NCBI GenBank assembly: GCA_001606155.1
Contig: LODT01000031.1
Span: 496,001-560,000, forward strand
Direction: 5' to 3'
DNA: 64,000 bases
Source of the DNA: Tieghemostelium lacteum
Lineage: Eukaryota > Evosea > Eumycetozoa > Dictyosteliales > Raperosteliaceae
Shown here: piece after piece, positions 34,240-44,650 of the stretch
How positions within the stretch are numbered: position 1 is the stretch's first letter
How the letters are laid out: each line of letters starts with the position of its first letter
Translations under genes and position numbers: made by a program
Notes under the pieces: generated by a model
What the model saw: the letters and a program-made list of their open reading frames with translations, nothing else
Told to the model about the DNA's origin: nothing
Databases searched by the model: none

Positions 34240-34927
34240 TTATTTACAGCATCCACCTTGTTTTTCGCCACCTTGATGTAGACCAGTTACGTCATTCTTT
34301 CTTTGTTCCTCACTATTTTTCATTCTATATTATTATAAATAATAGGTTAGAATATGTTTAGTTTATAATTAAGGGTTATATTTATACCTACGTTAACTCA
34401 ATATCATGTACCAACATATCAAATACCTGTGTTACACCAAAGTTTTCTTTTGCGCTAGTTTCTAAAAACTTAATATTCAGTGAGTCAGCCAATTGCTGAC
34501 CTTGTTCAGTTGATATTTTTCTTTGGGATGATAAATCTGATTTGTTACCGACCAATATAATGATCATACCGTCTTGAGTGTTGGAGTTAATCTCTTCAAC
34601 CCAACTCTTACATCTCTCAAATGATTTTGGATATGTAACATCATAAACCAAAATGACACCATGTGAACCACGGTAAAATGTCTGTGTAATAGATTTAAAT
34701 CTTTCTTGACCTGCAGTATCCCACAATTGTAATTTTATAGTCTGTCCAGTTTCTTTACTGTTTATAGTCTTTACATTGAAATCTACTCCCAAAGTTGGTG
34801 AGAAATGTGGTTGAAATGTATTATCTGTAAATCTAACTAATATACTGGATTTTCCAACACCACTGTCACCAACTAATATAATCTTATATAAAATCTCCTC
34901 TCTATTATGTTCCGAAACAATAAACAT
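34240..34927 (-). CDS. Rab-family small GTPase
   Basis: Two exons, complement(34240..34324, 34392..34927), with a 67-bp intron (GTAGGT...ATATAG); 206 residues. All G motifs are present: GDSGVGKSS (P-loop), TLGVDF (switch I, with Leu where most Rabs have Ile), WDTAGQERF (switch II), GNKSD and ETSAKEN. The short last exon supplies the hypervariable tail and the prenylation signal ...QGGCCK. Without splicing the protein would end before the cysteines, so the intron call is well supported. It regulates vesicle traffic. The subfamily is uncertain, with a core resembling the Rab1/8/35 cluster. Start: the ATG of MFIVSEHNREE, because the codon before it is TTG. Confidence 0.9.
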
Positions 34928-35351
34928 CAATTAGTCAATCGTTGTTCATAACCCTCAAACAATATAAAATCTATATTTATAATCAAATTCCAATAGAAAA
35001 TTACAAAGAATTACTTACTGTTCCATATATTACAAATTTACTATATAACTTTATAAATACTAAAAAAAATTGAAATAATAAATAAATATAATAAAAAAAA
35101 AAAAAAATGTTTGTAAATTTTATTATTTTTATACTCGATTCATCGATTTCATTTTAATAAAATTGATTTCAAAGTAAATTGAAAACAAGAGTGTTTATTC
35201 AAAGTATGAAAAATTAATTTGATTTTGTAAATTTCTCAAGTTTAGTCCCAATCAAAGTGTTATTTAGTAATGCATTTTCGGTTTTATTGTAATTAAATTA
35301 TTTAATTGAAAGATATTTTTTTATTTTTTTAAAAGTGAATCAAGTTGAAGG
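34928..35351. other. Divergent promoter spacer
   Basis: AT-rich region between the divergent Rab and lipase genes. It has an A run near 35093-35106 and a T run near 35319-35331, just before the lipase ATG, typical of dictyostelid promoters. Nothing else is visible. Confidence 0.4.
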
Positions 35352-36272
35352 ATGGTTGAACTAATACATAAGACTATTCAATTACATAAACCAATTCAAG
35401 GTGAGACTACTACAGATTTGTTGTTTACAAATTCAAAAAGTTTCAGTAATACAAAGATACTTGTTATACCAGGGAACCCTGGAATCGTCTCATTCTATAT
35501 AGAATTTATAAAGACATTACACGCAGAGACTGGTTATGATATAGTTGGTATTTCTCATATAGGTCACTGCGGAAGAGTTAAAAACAAGAACTTCTCAGTA
35601 GAAGATCAAATTCAGCATAAAAGTCTAGTTATAGATTACCTATTAGACCAACACTGGTCCATCGAAAAAGACAAACAAAAAGATATAGAGTTCATCTTGA
35701 TAGGACACTCAGTAGGCTCCTATGTATCTTTAAAACTTCTCAGTAGATTCTCACATAGATATCAATTTAGACTCTGTTGTAACTTGTTTCCAACATTCAG
35801 ACACTTATATAATGGGTTATCCCCATTCATCAAATTGGCAATTTACAACCCCATTCGATGGAGTTTTGCAAATTTTTTACATTACATTCCGCAAACAGTG
35901 ACAAATCAGGTGTTCAAGTGGATACTGTCTGATGACGAAACTAGAATTGGTGTGAGTCAGAAGATAAATTATGATATGGCTTCGAATATTTTGTATATGG
36001 CTTATACTGAGGCTTTGGATATTAGAGAGGTTGACTCGGAGGTTCAGTCAGTTTTTGATGGTAGACTGACGGATTTATTCTTTATATATGGTCAAACTGA
36101 TAACTATACACCTCCACACTTTTATGAAGAACTTAAAAAACAGTATCCTTCTGGAAATATTGAGTATGCATCTAAAGAGGTTCCTCATGCTTTTGTACTT
36201 TCACATTCCAAGCCTGTGGCTATCAGGGTATCGGAATTTATCAATCAAAAATGTAGTAATACAAAACAATAA
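35352..36272 (+). CDS. ldah: LDAH-type lipid droplet-associated serine hydrolase
   Basis: Single exon, 306 residues. Alpha/beta-hydrolase of the LDAH (C2orf43) family. The signature LVIPGNPGIVSFYIEFIKTLH lies at residues ~38-58 and contains the family oxyanion motif PGNPG. The nucleophile is Ser120 in LIGHSVGSYVSL. A late catalytic His is His279 in VPHAFVLSH, and an Asp in FIYGQTDNYTPP is the likely acid. The hydrophobic helical segment at ~150-200 probably embeds in the droplet surface, as in the mammalian protein. Role: neutral-lipid or sterol-ester metabolism on lipid droplets. Complete gene, TAA stop. Confidence 0.9.
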   Translation: MVELIHKTIQLHKPIQGETTTDLLFTNSKSFSNTKILVIPGNPGIVSFYIEFIKTLHAETGYDIVGISHIGHCGRVKNKNFSVEDQIQHKSLVIDYLLDQHWSIEKDKQKDIEFILIGHSVGSYVSLKLLSRFSHRYQFRLCCNLFPTFRHLYNGLSPFIKLAIYNPIRWSFANFLHYIPQTVTNQVFKWILSDDETRIGVSQKINYDMASNILYMAYTEALDIREVDSEVQSVFDGRLTDLFFIYGQTDNYTPPHFYEELKKQYPSGNIEYASKEVPHAFVLSHSKPVAIRVSEFINQKCSNTKQ

Positions 36273-36385
36273 AATAAATTTAAAAAATGATCTTCTCTAC
36301 AAATAAAAAACCGAACGAATCAAACAAACTCTTAATTTTTTTTATGTTTTTAGTTTTTTTGTAATTTACAGTATTCAGAGAAATA

Positions 36386-37225
36386 ATGGATATTCAGATA
36401 ATTAGTAGTAAGAAAATTGAGGTTGAAAAGGCAAATGATATATTGTGTAGGTTTATAGTACAGAGAAAAGAGTCAGAGGCAAACAGAGTGTTTCTCTCTG
36501 GAAACTCTGCACCTACAGAGGAATTTTTCCAGATTGTTTCAACCAATCTAAGTCACTTTCAGAAACACCTACAAGAGTCTATATACGGACCTGAAAAAGA
36601 GGATAAGAAAAAGTTGAATAATGGTTTAGATTCTGTTATGGATGATCTAAATACACCTATACCTCTTGAAGACTTCCCAATGACACCACTTAAAGACTCA
36701 ATTAACAATGTACAAATCTACACTGACACCAATAATGAAGATGGTGATATCTCTGAGAAATACTCTGACATCTCTTCCTCAAACAAAGAATCACGTAAAA
36801 CCAATGGATACAATCAACACAATAACAATAAAGAATCATCATCATCTTCAATGGACACTGATAACGAAGAATCTGAAGAAGACAATAAAAAGAAAACAAC
36901 TCCAAAAACCAAAACAGAAACACAACAACCACAACCACAAAACAAATCTAAATCTAAATCCAAATCATCATCTGAGTCCGAATCCGAATCCGAATCAGAC
37001 AGTAAAAATAAGAATAAAAAGAATGGTAAAAGTAATACAAAAAATGATATAGTAAATAGTAAAAAGAATAATAGTAAAAAGAGACCAATAGAATCATCAT
37101 CTGAATCATCTAGTAGTGAATCTGAATCAGAATTATCATCTTCATCTAGTAGTGAATCTGAATCAGACAAAAAGAAAAAGAAATCTAAAAAGTCGTCATC
37201 ATCTAGCAGTGAAGATTCTGATTAA
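36386..37225 (+). CDS. Unrecognised protein with Ser/Glu/Lys-rich tail
   Basis: Single exon, 279 residues. Residues ~1-80 are ordered and probably helical (ANDILCRFIVQRKES, FFQIVSTNLSHFQKHLQES). The rest alternates acidic Ser-Glu/Ser-Asp runs with Lys-rich basic blocks, ending in SSSSSSEDSD. Such a layout is typical of nucleolar or chromatin-associated proteins and of casein-kinase-2 targets. I do not recognise a family. The gene lies 113 bp after the lipase gene on the same strand and converges with the next gene. Confidence 0.7.
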   Translation: MDIQIISSKKIEVEKANDILCRFIVQRKESEANRVFLSGNSAPTEEFFQIVSTNLSHFQKHLQESIYGPEKEDKKKLNNGLDSVMDDLNTPIPLEDFPMTPLKDSINNVQIYTDTNNEDGDISEKYSDISSSNKESRKTNGYNQHNNNKESSSSSMDTDNEESEEDNKKKTTPKTKTETQQPQPQNKSKSKSKSSSESESESESDSKNKNKKNGKSNTKNDIVNSKKNNSKKRPIESSSESSSSESESELSSSSSSESESDKKKKKSKKSSSSSSEDSD

Positions 37226-37332
37226 ATAAAATCTGAAAAGATTGATATATTTATACAAGTAAATATATATTTACACTGGTGTTTTTGTTTATATATATAT
37301 ATAATATTTATGTTATAAGGTAACCCATTGGG

Positions 37333-37833
37333 TTATATAATACCTTTACTGTTAAGTCTATTGAACTCTTTGATTTGGTATTCAAGTTCATCGTCATTAT
37401 CAATCTCTTTGAAGAGATCTTGGTTCGTTTTGTCTTCATTGGATATAGTTTCATAGGTAGATTGAATGTCATCTATAATCTTTTGTTCATCTTCTTTAGT
37501 TAACTTGTAAAAGCTGTAGAGATATCTGTCATCGTCTGTGTATATATTGTCATCATCTACTCCACTATTACTACTGTTACTGCTACCGAATGAGTTGTCA
37601 ACTTCCATATAATCACCTTCAAGTTCCTTAAAAACATCATCAAAAGTGTATTCATAGTCTATAGCTTTGTTTACCAGCCCAAGGTTTTCTTGCCTAAACT
37701 TAGCAATTTGTTCATTTCTTGTATCTTTAATTCTTTTTGCAAATTTATCTTTAAGTTTTTGTAAAAATTCTTCTCTACCCGGTAATGATTTAACATTAAC
37801 TCTCTGTTTTGGTCTGTAGTTATTAATTGACAT
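37333..37833 (-). CDS. Small acidic protein, possibly RPA-interacting-protein-like
   Basis: Single exon as read, 166 residues. The basic N-terminal helix (GREEFLQKLKDKFAKRIKDTRNEQIAKFRQ) resembles the importin/RPA-binding start of RPAIN proteins ('WKExxRxxCxxRxxxxRxxLLxKxR'). The acidic middle (YTFDDVFKELEGDYMEVD) is also compatible. The C-terminal Cys-rich zinc domain of RPAIN is absent, and no further exon is evident in the 107 bp before the converging neighbour. A possible splice donor (GTATTA) lies at the end of the frame. Family assignment is weak. Confidence 0.5.
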   Translation of the reverse strand: MSINNYRPKQRVNVKSLPGREEFLQKLKDKFAKRIKDTRNEQIAKFRQENLGLVNKAIDYEYTFDDVFKELEGDYMEVDNSFGSSNSSNSGVDDDNIYTDDDRYLYSFYKLTKEDEQKIIDDIQSTYETISNEDKTNQDLFKEIDNDDELEYQIKEFNRLNSKGII

Positions 37834-38109
37834 TCTTTATATCTTTTTATCCGTTAGTTTTTTTGAAAATGAATTTATTTTTTCAAAATGTTTATAGAAA
37901 TATCTCTAATTATTAGAAATATCTGTTTATCATAAAATTTAGAATTAATAATAATAATTCTAAAAATGAGATTCTCCCTTCGTTAATAATAATTTAAAAT
38001 ATAAATTAATCTAGAAATTAACATCGATGGACAAAAGATATTCCTCGAAAATTTTAAAAACACATTGTTTTACAATTTTTTTCAAAAGTATAAGGTTGTA
38101 GATACATGA

Positions 38110-38775
38110 ATGAACAACCGAAAGAGATTATTAAGTGAAGAGGATTTAAATAATTCATTGGATACCAATGTTAGAAATGAAACACGTAATCAATTTGGTT
38201 CATTTAATCGAACAAACAGAGCTTCATTAACTTTTACAAATAATAATAACAATAATAATAATAATAATTCGAATAGCAACACCAATACACCTTTTAATGT
38301 AAATAAATTTAGAAAATCGAATCAATTAACATTTTCAACGGCACCACAACAAATGAACAATAATAACAACTCCAATGTACAGAATGATCCTAAAAGATTA
38401 AAACTTTCACATACCAATAACAGTTCACCACAGAAACCCCAACTAAAACTTACTCCTTCTATAAAGATACAACCACAACCACAACAACAAAAAGATAGTG
38501 TTCAACAACAACAACAAATAGAAGACAATGTTAAATTTGATATAGATTTTGATGATTTGGAATTTGATCTAATGGAGGAACCTGTTGATATCGATAAACA
38601 ACCTCTAGATAATTCAAAAACATTCAATACAACAACGAATAGTAGTAGTACTACTACAACAACTACAACTACACAAAATGTTATAAAGAAAAATAGTGAG
38701 TTAGATCAATTATTTGGTGAATTTTTTAGTCAATATGATAGTTCTTCTGTAAATAGCAATAACAATAATAATCAC

Positions 38776-38814
<39 letters not shown>

Positions 38815-41658
38815 TCAAATCAATTTAGTCAACTATTTCAAAGTAAACCAGTTGAGCAACAACAGCAGTTGATAGTTGGTAGCAGTGAAATTAAGGAAAA
38901 GATTAGTAACGAACTATTTCAACAATTTGCATTGTCAATGGGAAATTCTATTGTACATGTACATTTATCTGATCATAATGAATCATCTCTATCTGATATT
39001 CCTGTTGAGGTTCCAACTGTACTACAAAATGCACTAAAAACACTGGGATACCAGAAATTGTACAGTCATCAGATTGAGGCTAGAAACCAGGTGTTTCAAG
39101 GTAACAACATAATAATTACCACACCAACATCCAGTGGTAAATCATTGTGTATCAGTTTGCCAATATTTGAAAGTATAGTTAACTACAGACTACAAAACAT
39201 TAGTTCAAAGGAAAAGATGTTAGCATCACCTTGCGCACTGTTTCTTTTTCCTCTAAAGGCACTTGCAAATGACCAAATACAGTCGATTAACAAACTCAAT
39301 AATGCACTAACCTCTCAAATGAGACTTAATCTGCAATCAGTTTCAGGTGATACTCATAAATATCAGATTCCTTTGATGTTCAGTGACAGATCATCACCGG
39401 ATATCTTGTTATCCAATCCCGATTGGATACACTATCAGTTATTTAGAGGTGGTGATTCGGTTCAAGGTGAAGATAAACAATGGGATGGCTGGAAAAGGTG
39501 GTTTAGTAGACTTAGATTTATAGTTCTCGATGAGATTCATACCTATTCAGGCGTGATGGGATGTCATTTTATTAATTTGTTAAGGAGAATTACAAATTAT
39601 CATAAGCAACTTCAATTGGCTTTAAATGGCATTGAAGATAACCAATATCAACCTATACAATATCTAATGGCTTCAGCAACTATTGGAAACCCTAGACAAA
39701 TGGCACTGAAAATGATCAGTCAACAAGATTTACCAAATGCCAAAATTCATCTTATTGATAAATCAGGATCTGGAAGTGTGGGTAAAACATTTTTAACATT
39801 AAAAACTAATAAGAATCCATTTTCACTTCCAAGTCTTGTTATTCAACAATGGGTGCAATTGGGTATCCAAGGTATTGTGTTTTTGAATACCATTAAATCT
39901 TTAAATGTTCTACTTCAATATCTGTCAACTGAGTCTAGGTTCAGTGCCATTTGTAAATATATTAAACCTTATTATTCCTCACTATCAACTGATCATAAAA
40001 AGAAGACTTTGGAGCAACTGAAATTGGGGGAAGTTAAAATTATCCTATCAACTAATGCATTAGAGGCTGGTGTTGATATTGCAGAGTTGGATGCATGTTT
40101 AATCATTGGTTATCCAGGTTCAAAAATGTCATGGAAACAGAGAGTTGGTAGAGTTGGCAGAACTAGACCTGGACTAGTTGTATATATCCCTGATAACTAT
40201 TCGCCAATGGATAAATACTATTCTAGAAATCCTTTGTCTCTATTTGAAGGTGATCCAGAACCTATGACTTTTAATGGTGATTTTCCAACTATTCTTCAAA
40301 GTCATTTATTATGTGCTACTTCAGAAATTGGTATTCCATGTGACAGTGACTATCTCCAAAAATGTTTTGGACCAGTTGCTGAATTGGTTCTTAAAGACTT
40401 ATTAGAGAACTCTAGAATTCAAGTTAAAAATAACCCAAAAACTGGAAGATCCATGTGGGCTAGTAGTGGTCACCATCATGTTAATATATCAATTCGTGGT
40501 GGATCTGGTACTAGTGATATTGTAAAGATTAAATTAGATAAGAATAATAATAGTAGTACAGGTACAAATCAAATGATTGTCATTGAACAAGTTACTAGAT
40601 TACAAGCAATCTCTAGATTCTTCCCAGGATCTATTTTTATAAATTATAATAATAATTTTGTGCAAAGCTATCAAGTAAAGGAACTTGATCTTTCTAATCA
40701 ACAGGAGAGCTATGCACTAGTTCATTCTTATTACCCACCAAAGAATACACGTGTACAGACTATTCCTAATAAATATGGGTTAGTTGAAGTAACTAGAATA
40801 CTCAAACAACAGCAAATACCTTTAATGTGTAACTTTGCTAAAGATGGTGAACAACAACTACAGCAGATATACCTTCAAATCAACTTTGGAGTTGGTAGTT
40901 ATACAACAGTAGTAGATAGCTTTGAAACTAGGACTTATAATAATATATCGAATAGTAAATACAATCAAGATGATGATTCATCGTCATTAGGTAAATTTGA
41001 ATCTGAACAGACTCAACTTAAACATAAATTAGAGATTGGATACGAGGCACCTTGTATAGAGTTTTCATTTACAAGTTCTATAAAAACTCAATTTCAAGCA
41101 ACTTTTGATAGGATTCTTGAAGATTTAAAAGCGAGGTTATCACTGACACCTCTACTACCTAGAAAAGAATATGAAACCAAATTGACAGAACTCAAAGAGT
41201 ATGGTCTGACTATGGTATCTCTTCATACTATAGTTCATCAAATTCTATCTGCATTTCCAATGTTGCTTCTATCATCAAAATCCGAAATTGAAGAATCATT
41301 TCTACCAATGTCTAAACTATCACTGTCAGGGTCTAACCATGTCATTAGAAACAGTAGTATAATGTCATCTACCCCCAACAATAACAACAAAAGTATGAAT
41401 AAGAATTCAATATACCTAGTAGACAATGTTGAAGGTGGTAGTGGTTCCTGTCAAGATATCTTTGATAATATCTATCCAATACTAGAGAAGGCATTAGAAC
41501 TCAACTTTTGCCCTAATTGCAATGATCTAACAAATAGAAGTTTCCAGTTATCCGAAGAATTTGGTTGTGCTTTCTGTCTGCATTCTAGTCACTGTAAAAA
41601 TAAAGCTCTCCTAAAGAGTTTGGGTGTTTTGAATCTAAATCTTGCTACAAAACAGTAA
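38110..41658 (+). CDS. hrq1: Hrq1/MrfA-family DEAD-box superfamily 2 DNA helicase
   Basis: Single exon, 1182 residues. The first ~250 residues are Asn/Gln-rich, including a 13-codon AAT run. The helicase core has motif I TPTSSGKS (residues 338-345), motif Ia FLFPLKALANDQ, motif II DEIH (474-477), motif III SATIG, motif V LEAGVDIAELD and motif VI QRVGRVGR (677-684, arginine finger). The C-terminal DUF1998-type zinc site has Cys1134, Cys1137, Cys1153, Cys1156 and Cys1162 in CPNC and GCAFCLHSSHC. Hrq1 proteins are 3'-5' helicases related to RecQL4, acting in interstrand crosslink repair and telomere maintenance. An ATG four bases upstream of the start, in another frame, opens a 10-codon ORF over the start. 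Confidence 0.92.
38776..38814 (+). repeat. (AAT)n microsatellite coding poly-Asn
   Basis: About 13 uninterrupted AAT triplets inside the helicase gene's N-terminal low-complexity region. It is likely length-variable between strains. Confidence 0.9.
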
Positions 41659-41756
41659 GATACCTAAATAACTAGGTCATATGACCTAATATACCCCATT
41701 TCTACTTCTACTATAACATATTGATTTCTCTCTGTATATATTTAAATTTTCATAAT

Positions 41757-42207
41757 TTATTGTGTATTTTGAATCTTAATCTTGTATTTCTGTGCAAAAT
41801 CATTAATCTCTTTAGTTTTACTATTTAATTGTTCTTCTAATTTTTTAATTATTCCTTCAATCTGTTTATCACAATGATTAGTTTGAGATGATTAATAGAT
41901 AATATATAGATTATTAATGTGATATACCTACTCCATCTTTATTCTGTTGTATAGTTGGTAAAACATCACCTACAGTTCTCTCAACTAAAACACCACCAAC
42001 CATTCTAAAACATTTTCTAGTTGGTTCTAAACCTGTAATTGCATTGATAACTAGATTGTATTCACCTACGTCATTATCAAATTCTGATATCTTGGTCATA
42101 ATTTGTGATTGTTGTTGTTTAAGTTCTTTAAATGCATTTACAATTTGTTCTTCTGTAACCAATGGTGTTTGTGGAGGTGGTGGTTGTGGTCCTATTTTAG
42201 TTGCCAT
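41757..42207 (-). CDS. pfdn2: Prefoldin subunit 2
   Basis: Two exons, complement(41757..41861, 41932..42207), with a 70-bp intron (GTAGGT...AACAG), phase 0; 126 residues. It is a beta-type prefoldin: a helix (EEQIVNAFKELKQQQSQIMTKISEFD), the beta-hairpin core TRKCFRMVGGVLVERTVGDVLP, and the returning helix in exon 2 (IEGIIKKLEEQLNSKTKEINDFAQKY). It works in the hexameric cytosolic chaperone that hands actin and tubulin to CCT. The start MATKIGPQ was chosen over an upstream in-frame codon because it fits the family length. Confidence 0.93.
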
Positions 42208-42453
42208 TGTATATATTGTAGATGTTATCAAAAAGAGACAAAAAAAAACAGAATAAAAAAAATTTAAAAAAATGAGATATGGAAGGTAGGGCTACATGTT
42301 CATTTCAAACATTTTGAATATTATTATTTTAAATTCTCCATCTCTCTTTTAATAATATATCTATGTTGAGAGATTGTTTATTAATTTACATTGGTGATTC
42401 CACAATTTGTTGTTACTTTTACTTTTGTTTTTTTAGTTGTTGTTTATGTTGTT

Positions 42454-42957
42454 CTATAGGAATAATAAAAAGGAAACTAATGCTGCAATGGTAAGAGCTA
42501 TTGGTGATGATAATTTGAAACCAGATGAAACGCAGTATGCTGGAAGTGGAGAAGAAGTAACATTTGCAGCTGGAACACATGTATTAGATTTTGGACAACC
42601 GTAGCATTTAAAGTTGGTTTTTGAATTACCAATACATCCACAACATGTATAACCTGTAGGTAGACAATAAACTTCACAAACTTCAGTCAATTGTCCATCA
42701 CTTAATCTTATACTACCACCACATGATTCACCCTCTCCAACACAACTAGTACAACTTGCTGGTGTTTGTGATTTCTATATTGTAAAAGATCCAATAATAT
42801 TATTAATATCTAAATCTACTAGTATATATCTTCAATTCTTTCATATATATTCTCATTCTCATTAGAATGTATATGTATTTATGTTTTTATAAAAACCTAC
42901 AACTAAAACATTTAAACTAAATAATACTATTATAAATATAACTAAACTAACTTTCAT
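42454..42957 (-). CDS. Small secreted or GPI-anchored cysteine-rich protein
   Basis: Two exons, complement(42454..42774, 42901..42957), with a 126-bp intron (GTAGGT...ATATAG), phase 0; 125 residues. Exon 1 encodes a signal peptide (MKVSLVIFIIVLFSLNVLV). The mature part is Cys-rich: SCTSC, ESCGG, VCEVYC, YTCCGC, FKCYGC, NTC and YC, 14 cysteines in about 80 residues. The C-terminus is a Ser-flanked hydrophobic tail (SSPIALTIAALVSFLLFL), typical of a GPI-attachment signal or a short membrane anchor. Family unknown; comparable small Cys-rich surface proteins are common in dictyostelids. The splice joins the signal peptide directly to the Cys-rich part. Confidence 0.75.
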
Positions 42958-43569
42958 TTTTCCTGTATATATGCTATTGAATTTCCTATATTCTGTAATT
43001 TTTTTTTTTTCTGTAAATAATAATAAATTGTATGTGTATGCAGAATTTCAACTGTTATGAATTCTATATCTGTTATTAATGGAAAAGATAGATTGTGTGT
43101 TGTTTTTTGCTTCTTTTAAAATAAAAAAAAAAAATAAAAATAAAATTAAATGTATCCTAGTTGATGATCAAAATATCTTATGTGTTAAGATTATATTTGT
43201 AACTTATAACTCTGTAACTTTAAAACAACAATTGTATGTAAAAAAATAGAAAAAAAAAAAAAATTAAATAAAAAGTTAGTTTTTAAATTGAATACTATTT
43301 AAATAAATAAACTTGAAAAAAATAAAATTATATATTGAAAAGCTAGTATTTTAATTGAATAATGTGATCTGAGATAATTAAAAAATTCTTTATATTTTAA
43401 ATATTTTTTTTTTTTTTTTTTTTTCAAAATTGTTTATCACAACTGTTCAGTTCACCAGCAACACTATAGTATGTTTGAAAAATCAAATCAAATAATTTGA
43501 TAATTAAATTGTTAAATAATAGATGATCTAATTTATAGTGAAATATATTATTAGGTTTAAATATATAAA
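42958..43569. other. Divergent promoter spacer, very AT-rich
   Basis: Contains several A-runs and a T run of about 20 at 43406-43424. No coding or RNA signal is visible. Confidence 0.4.
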
Positions 43570-43830
43570 ATGGGTTTTTGGTCATTCCTAGGAAATTTAA
43601 TATACTTGATTATCAAGACTCCAATTCTTCTCCTTTTCTTTATCGCTAAATTACTATTCCACCCAATTACCTTATTGGTAGCATTAGTTGTTTGTTATAT
43701 CTATTATTCTACATCCTCTAAAGATAAGTTGGATGTACCATTTGTTTCAAAATTGGCACCATCATTTAGACCATCCACTAAACCAATGAATGCCGCAGTT
43801 TCTACAAAGAAAGGTTCAAATAAAAAGTAA
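43570..43830 (+). CDS. Small two-segment membrane protein
   Basis: Single exon, 86 residues. Residues ~5-28 (FLGNLIYLIIKTPILLLFFI) and ~31-50 (FHPITLLVALVVCYIYY) form one or two membrane helices. The remaining ~36 residues are hydrophilic and basic, ending KKGSNKK. I recognise no family. The clean ATG, TAA stop and hydrophobic pattern support a real gene. The dilysine-type end could act in endoplasmic-reticulum retention, but this is speculative. Confidence 0.65.
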   Translation: MGFWSFLGNLIYLIIKTPILLLFFIAKLLFHPITLLVALVVCYIYYSTSSKDKLDVPFVSKLAPSFRPSTKPMNAAVSTKKGSNKK

Positions 43831-44650
43831 ATCACTTATATAATACAATAATATATACCCACACCACATACAAACTTCACGCAACTATATATTACAATCA
43901 AACTTTTCTAGAATGCCTTACTTTGTAATAGTTTAATGACCTCCACAACTAACACACAAGTTATAGGTTCTTCTTAACCAATCTTATTTTTTTATTTGTT
44001 ACTTTTCATTATCCTTTCACTTTCTTTTTTTTGTTAAACCATTACAATCATGTAAATAGCAAATACAATCTAAAAATAATAAATATCTTAAAACTCAAAA
44101 ATTTCCTTTTGCATCTATTTATTTCTTCATTCTTGAATAAAAGATCCATTAGAATTAGAATTGACTTTGGTACATTGGATCTACTTCTGAAAGAAAAAAA
44201 AGAACTTTAATTTTCAGTGTAAAAAAACCAAAAGAAACACCAATTCATTGAAAAAAAATTCTGGATCATGAAATTTCAATTTTTAAATTAATTATCATTT
44301 AATTTTTTTTTTTACATATCAAAAGTTATATTTATAACTGTATCAAAAAATATTTAACCTGTTTGGTTATTGATATTATAATTATTTATAACCCAATATT
44401 AATCACACACACACCTCAAAAATAAAATTATTAGTAACTGTTTTGAGTAAAAATATCACAAATCACTCTATTTTCACCACACCCCACCCCACCCCTCCAC
44501 ACATTCCAGTCCAAAATATAACCCTTTTGTAGTATTTTAAATCATTTATTATACACATAATTTTCACAGACTACAATCGCATATTTACAAAACCAACAAC
44601 AACAACATTACTATCTATTTTTTCATTTTATTTTATTCAATAGTACAGGA
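43831..44650. other. Spacer upstream of the lipid phosphatase gene
   Basis: AT-rich, with T runs. The only notable element is a C-rich CA cluster at 44475-44503, listed separately. No RNA gene is seen. Confidence 0.4.
44475..44503. promoter_or_regulatory. C-rich CA element, possible GBF-type site
   Basis: A run of CACC/CCCCACCCC/CCACACA stands out in an otherwise AT-rich spacer, about 150-175 bases before the lipid phosphatase ATG. Dictyostelid GBF is known to bind CA/GT-rich elements of this general type in cAMP-responsive developmental promoters. Assignment here is by resemblance only. Confidence 0.3.

Noticed and set aside
34068-34271. Minus-strand open frame overlapping the Rab tail
   Set aside because: It reads the Rab last exon in another frame and continues into AT-rich 3' UTR. 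The Rab frame ends in a good prenylation motif, so this one is a shadow.
36702-37170. Overlapping open frames on both strands opposite the Ser/Lys-rich tail gene
   Set aside because: They mirror the repetitive TCA/GAA codons of the real gene and lack any domain or conserved feature.
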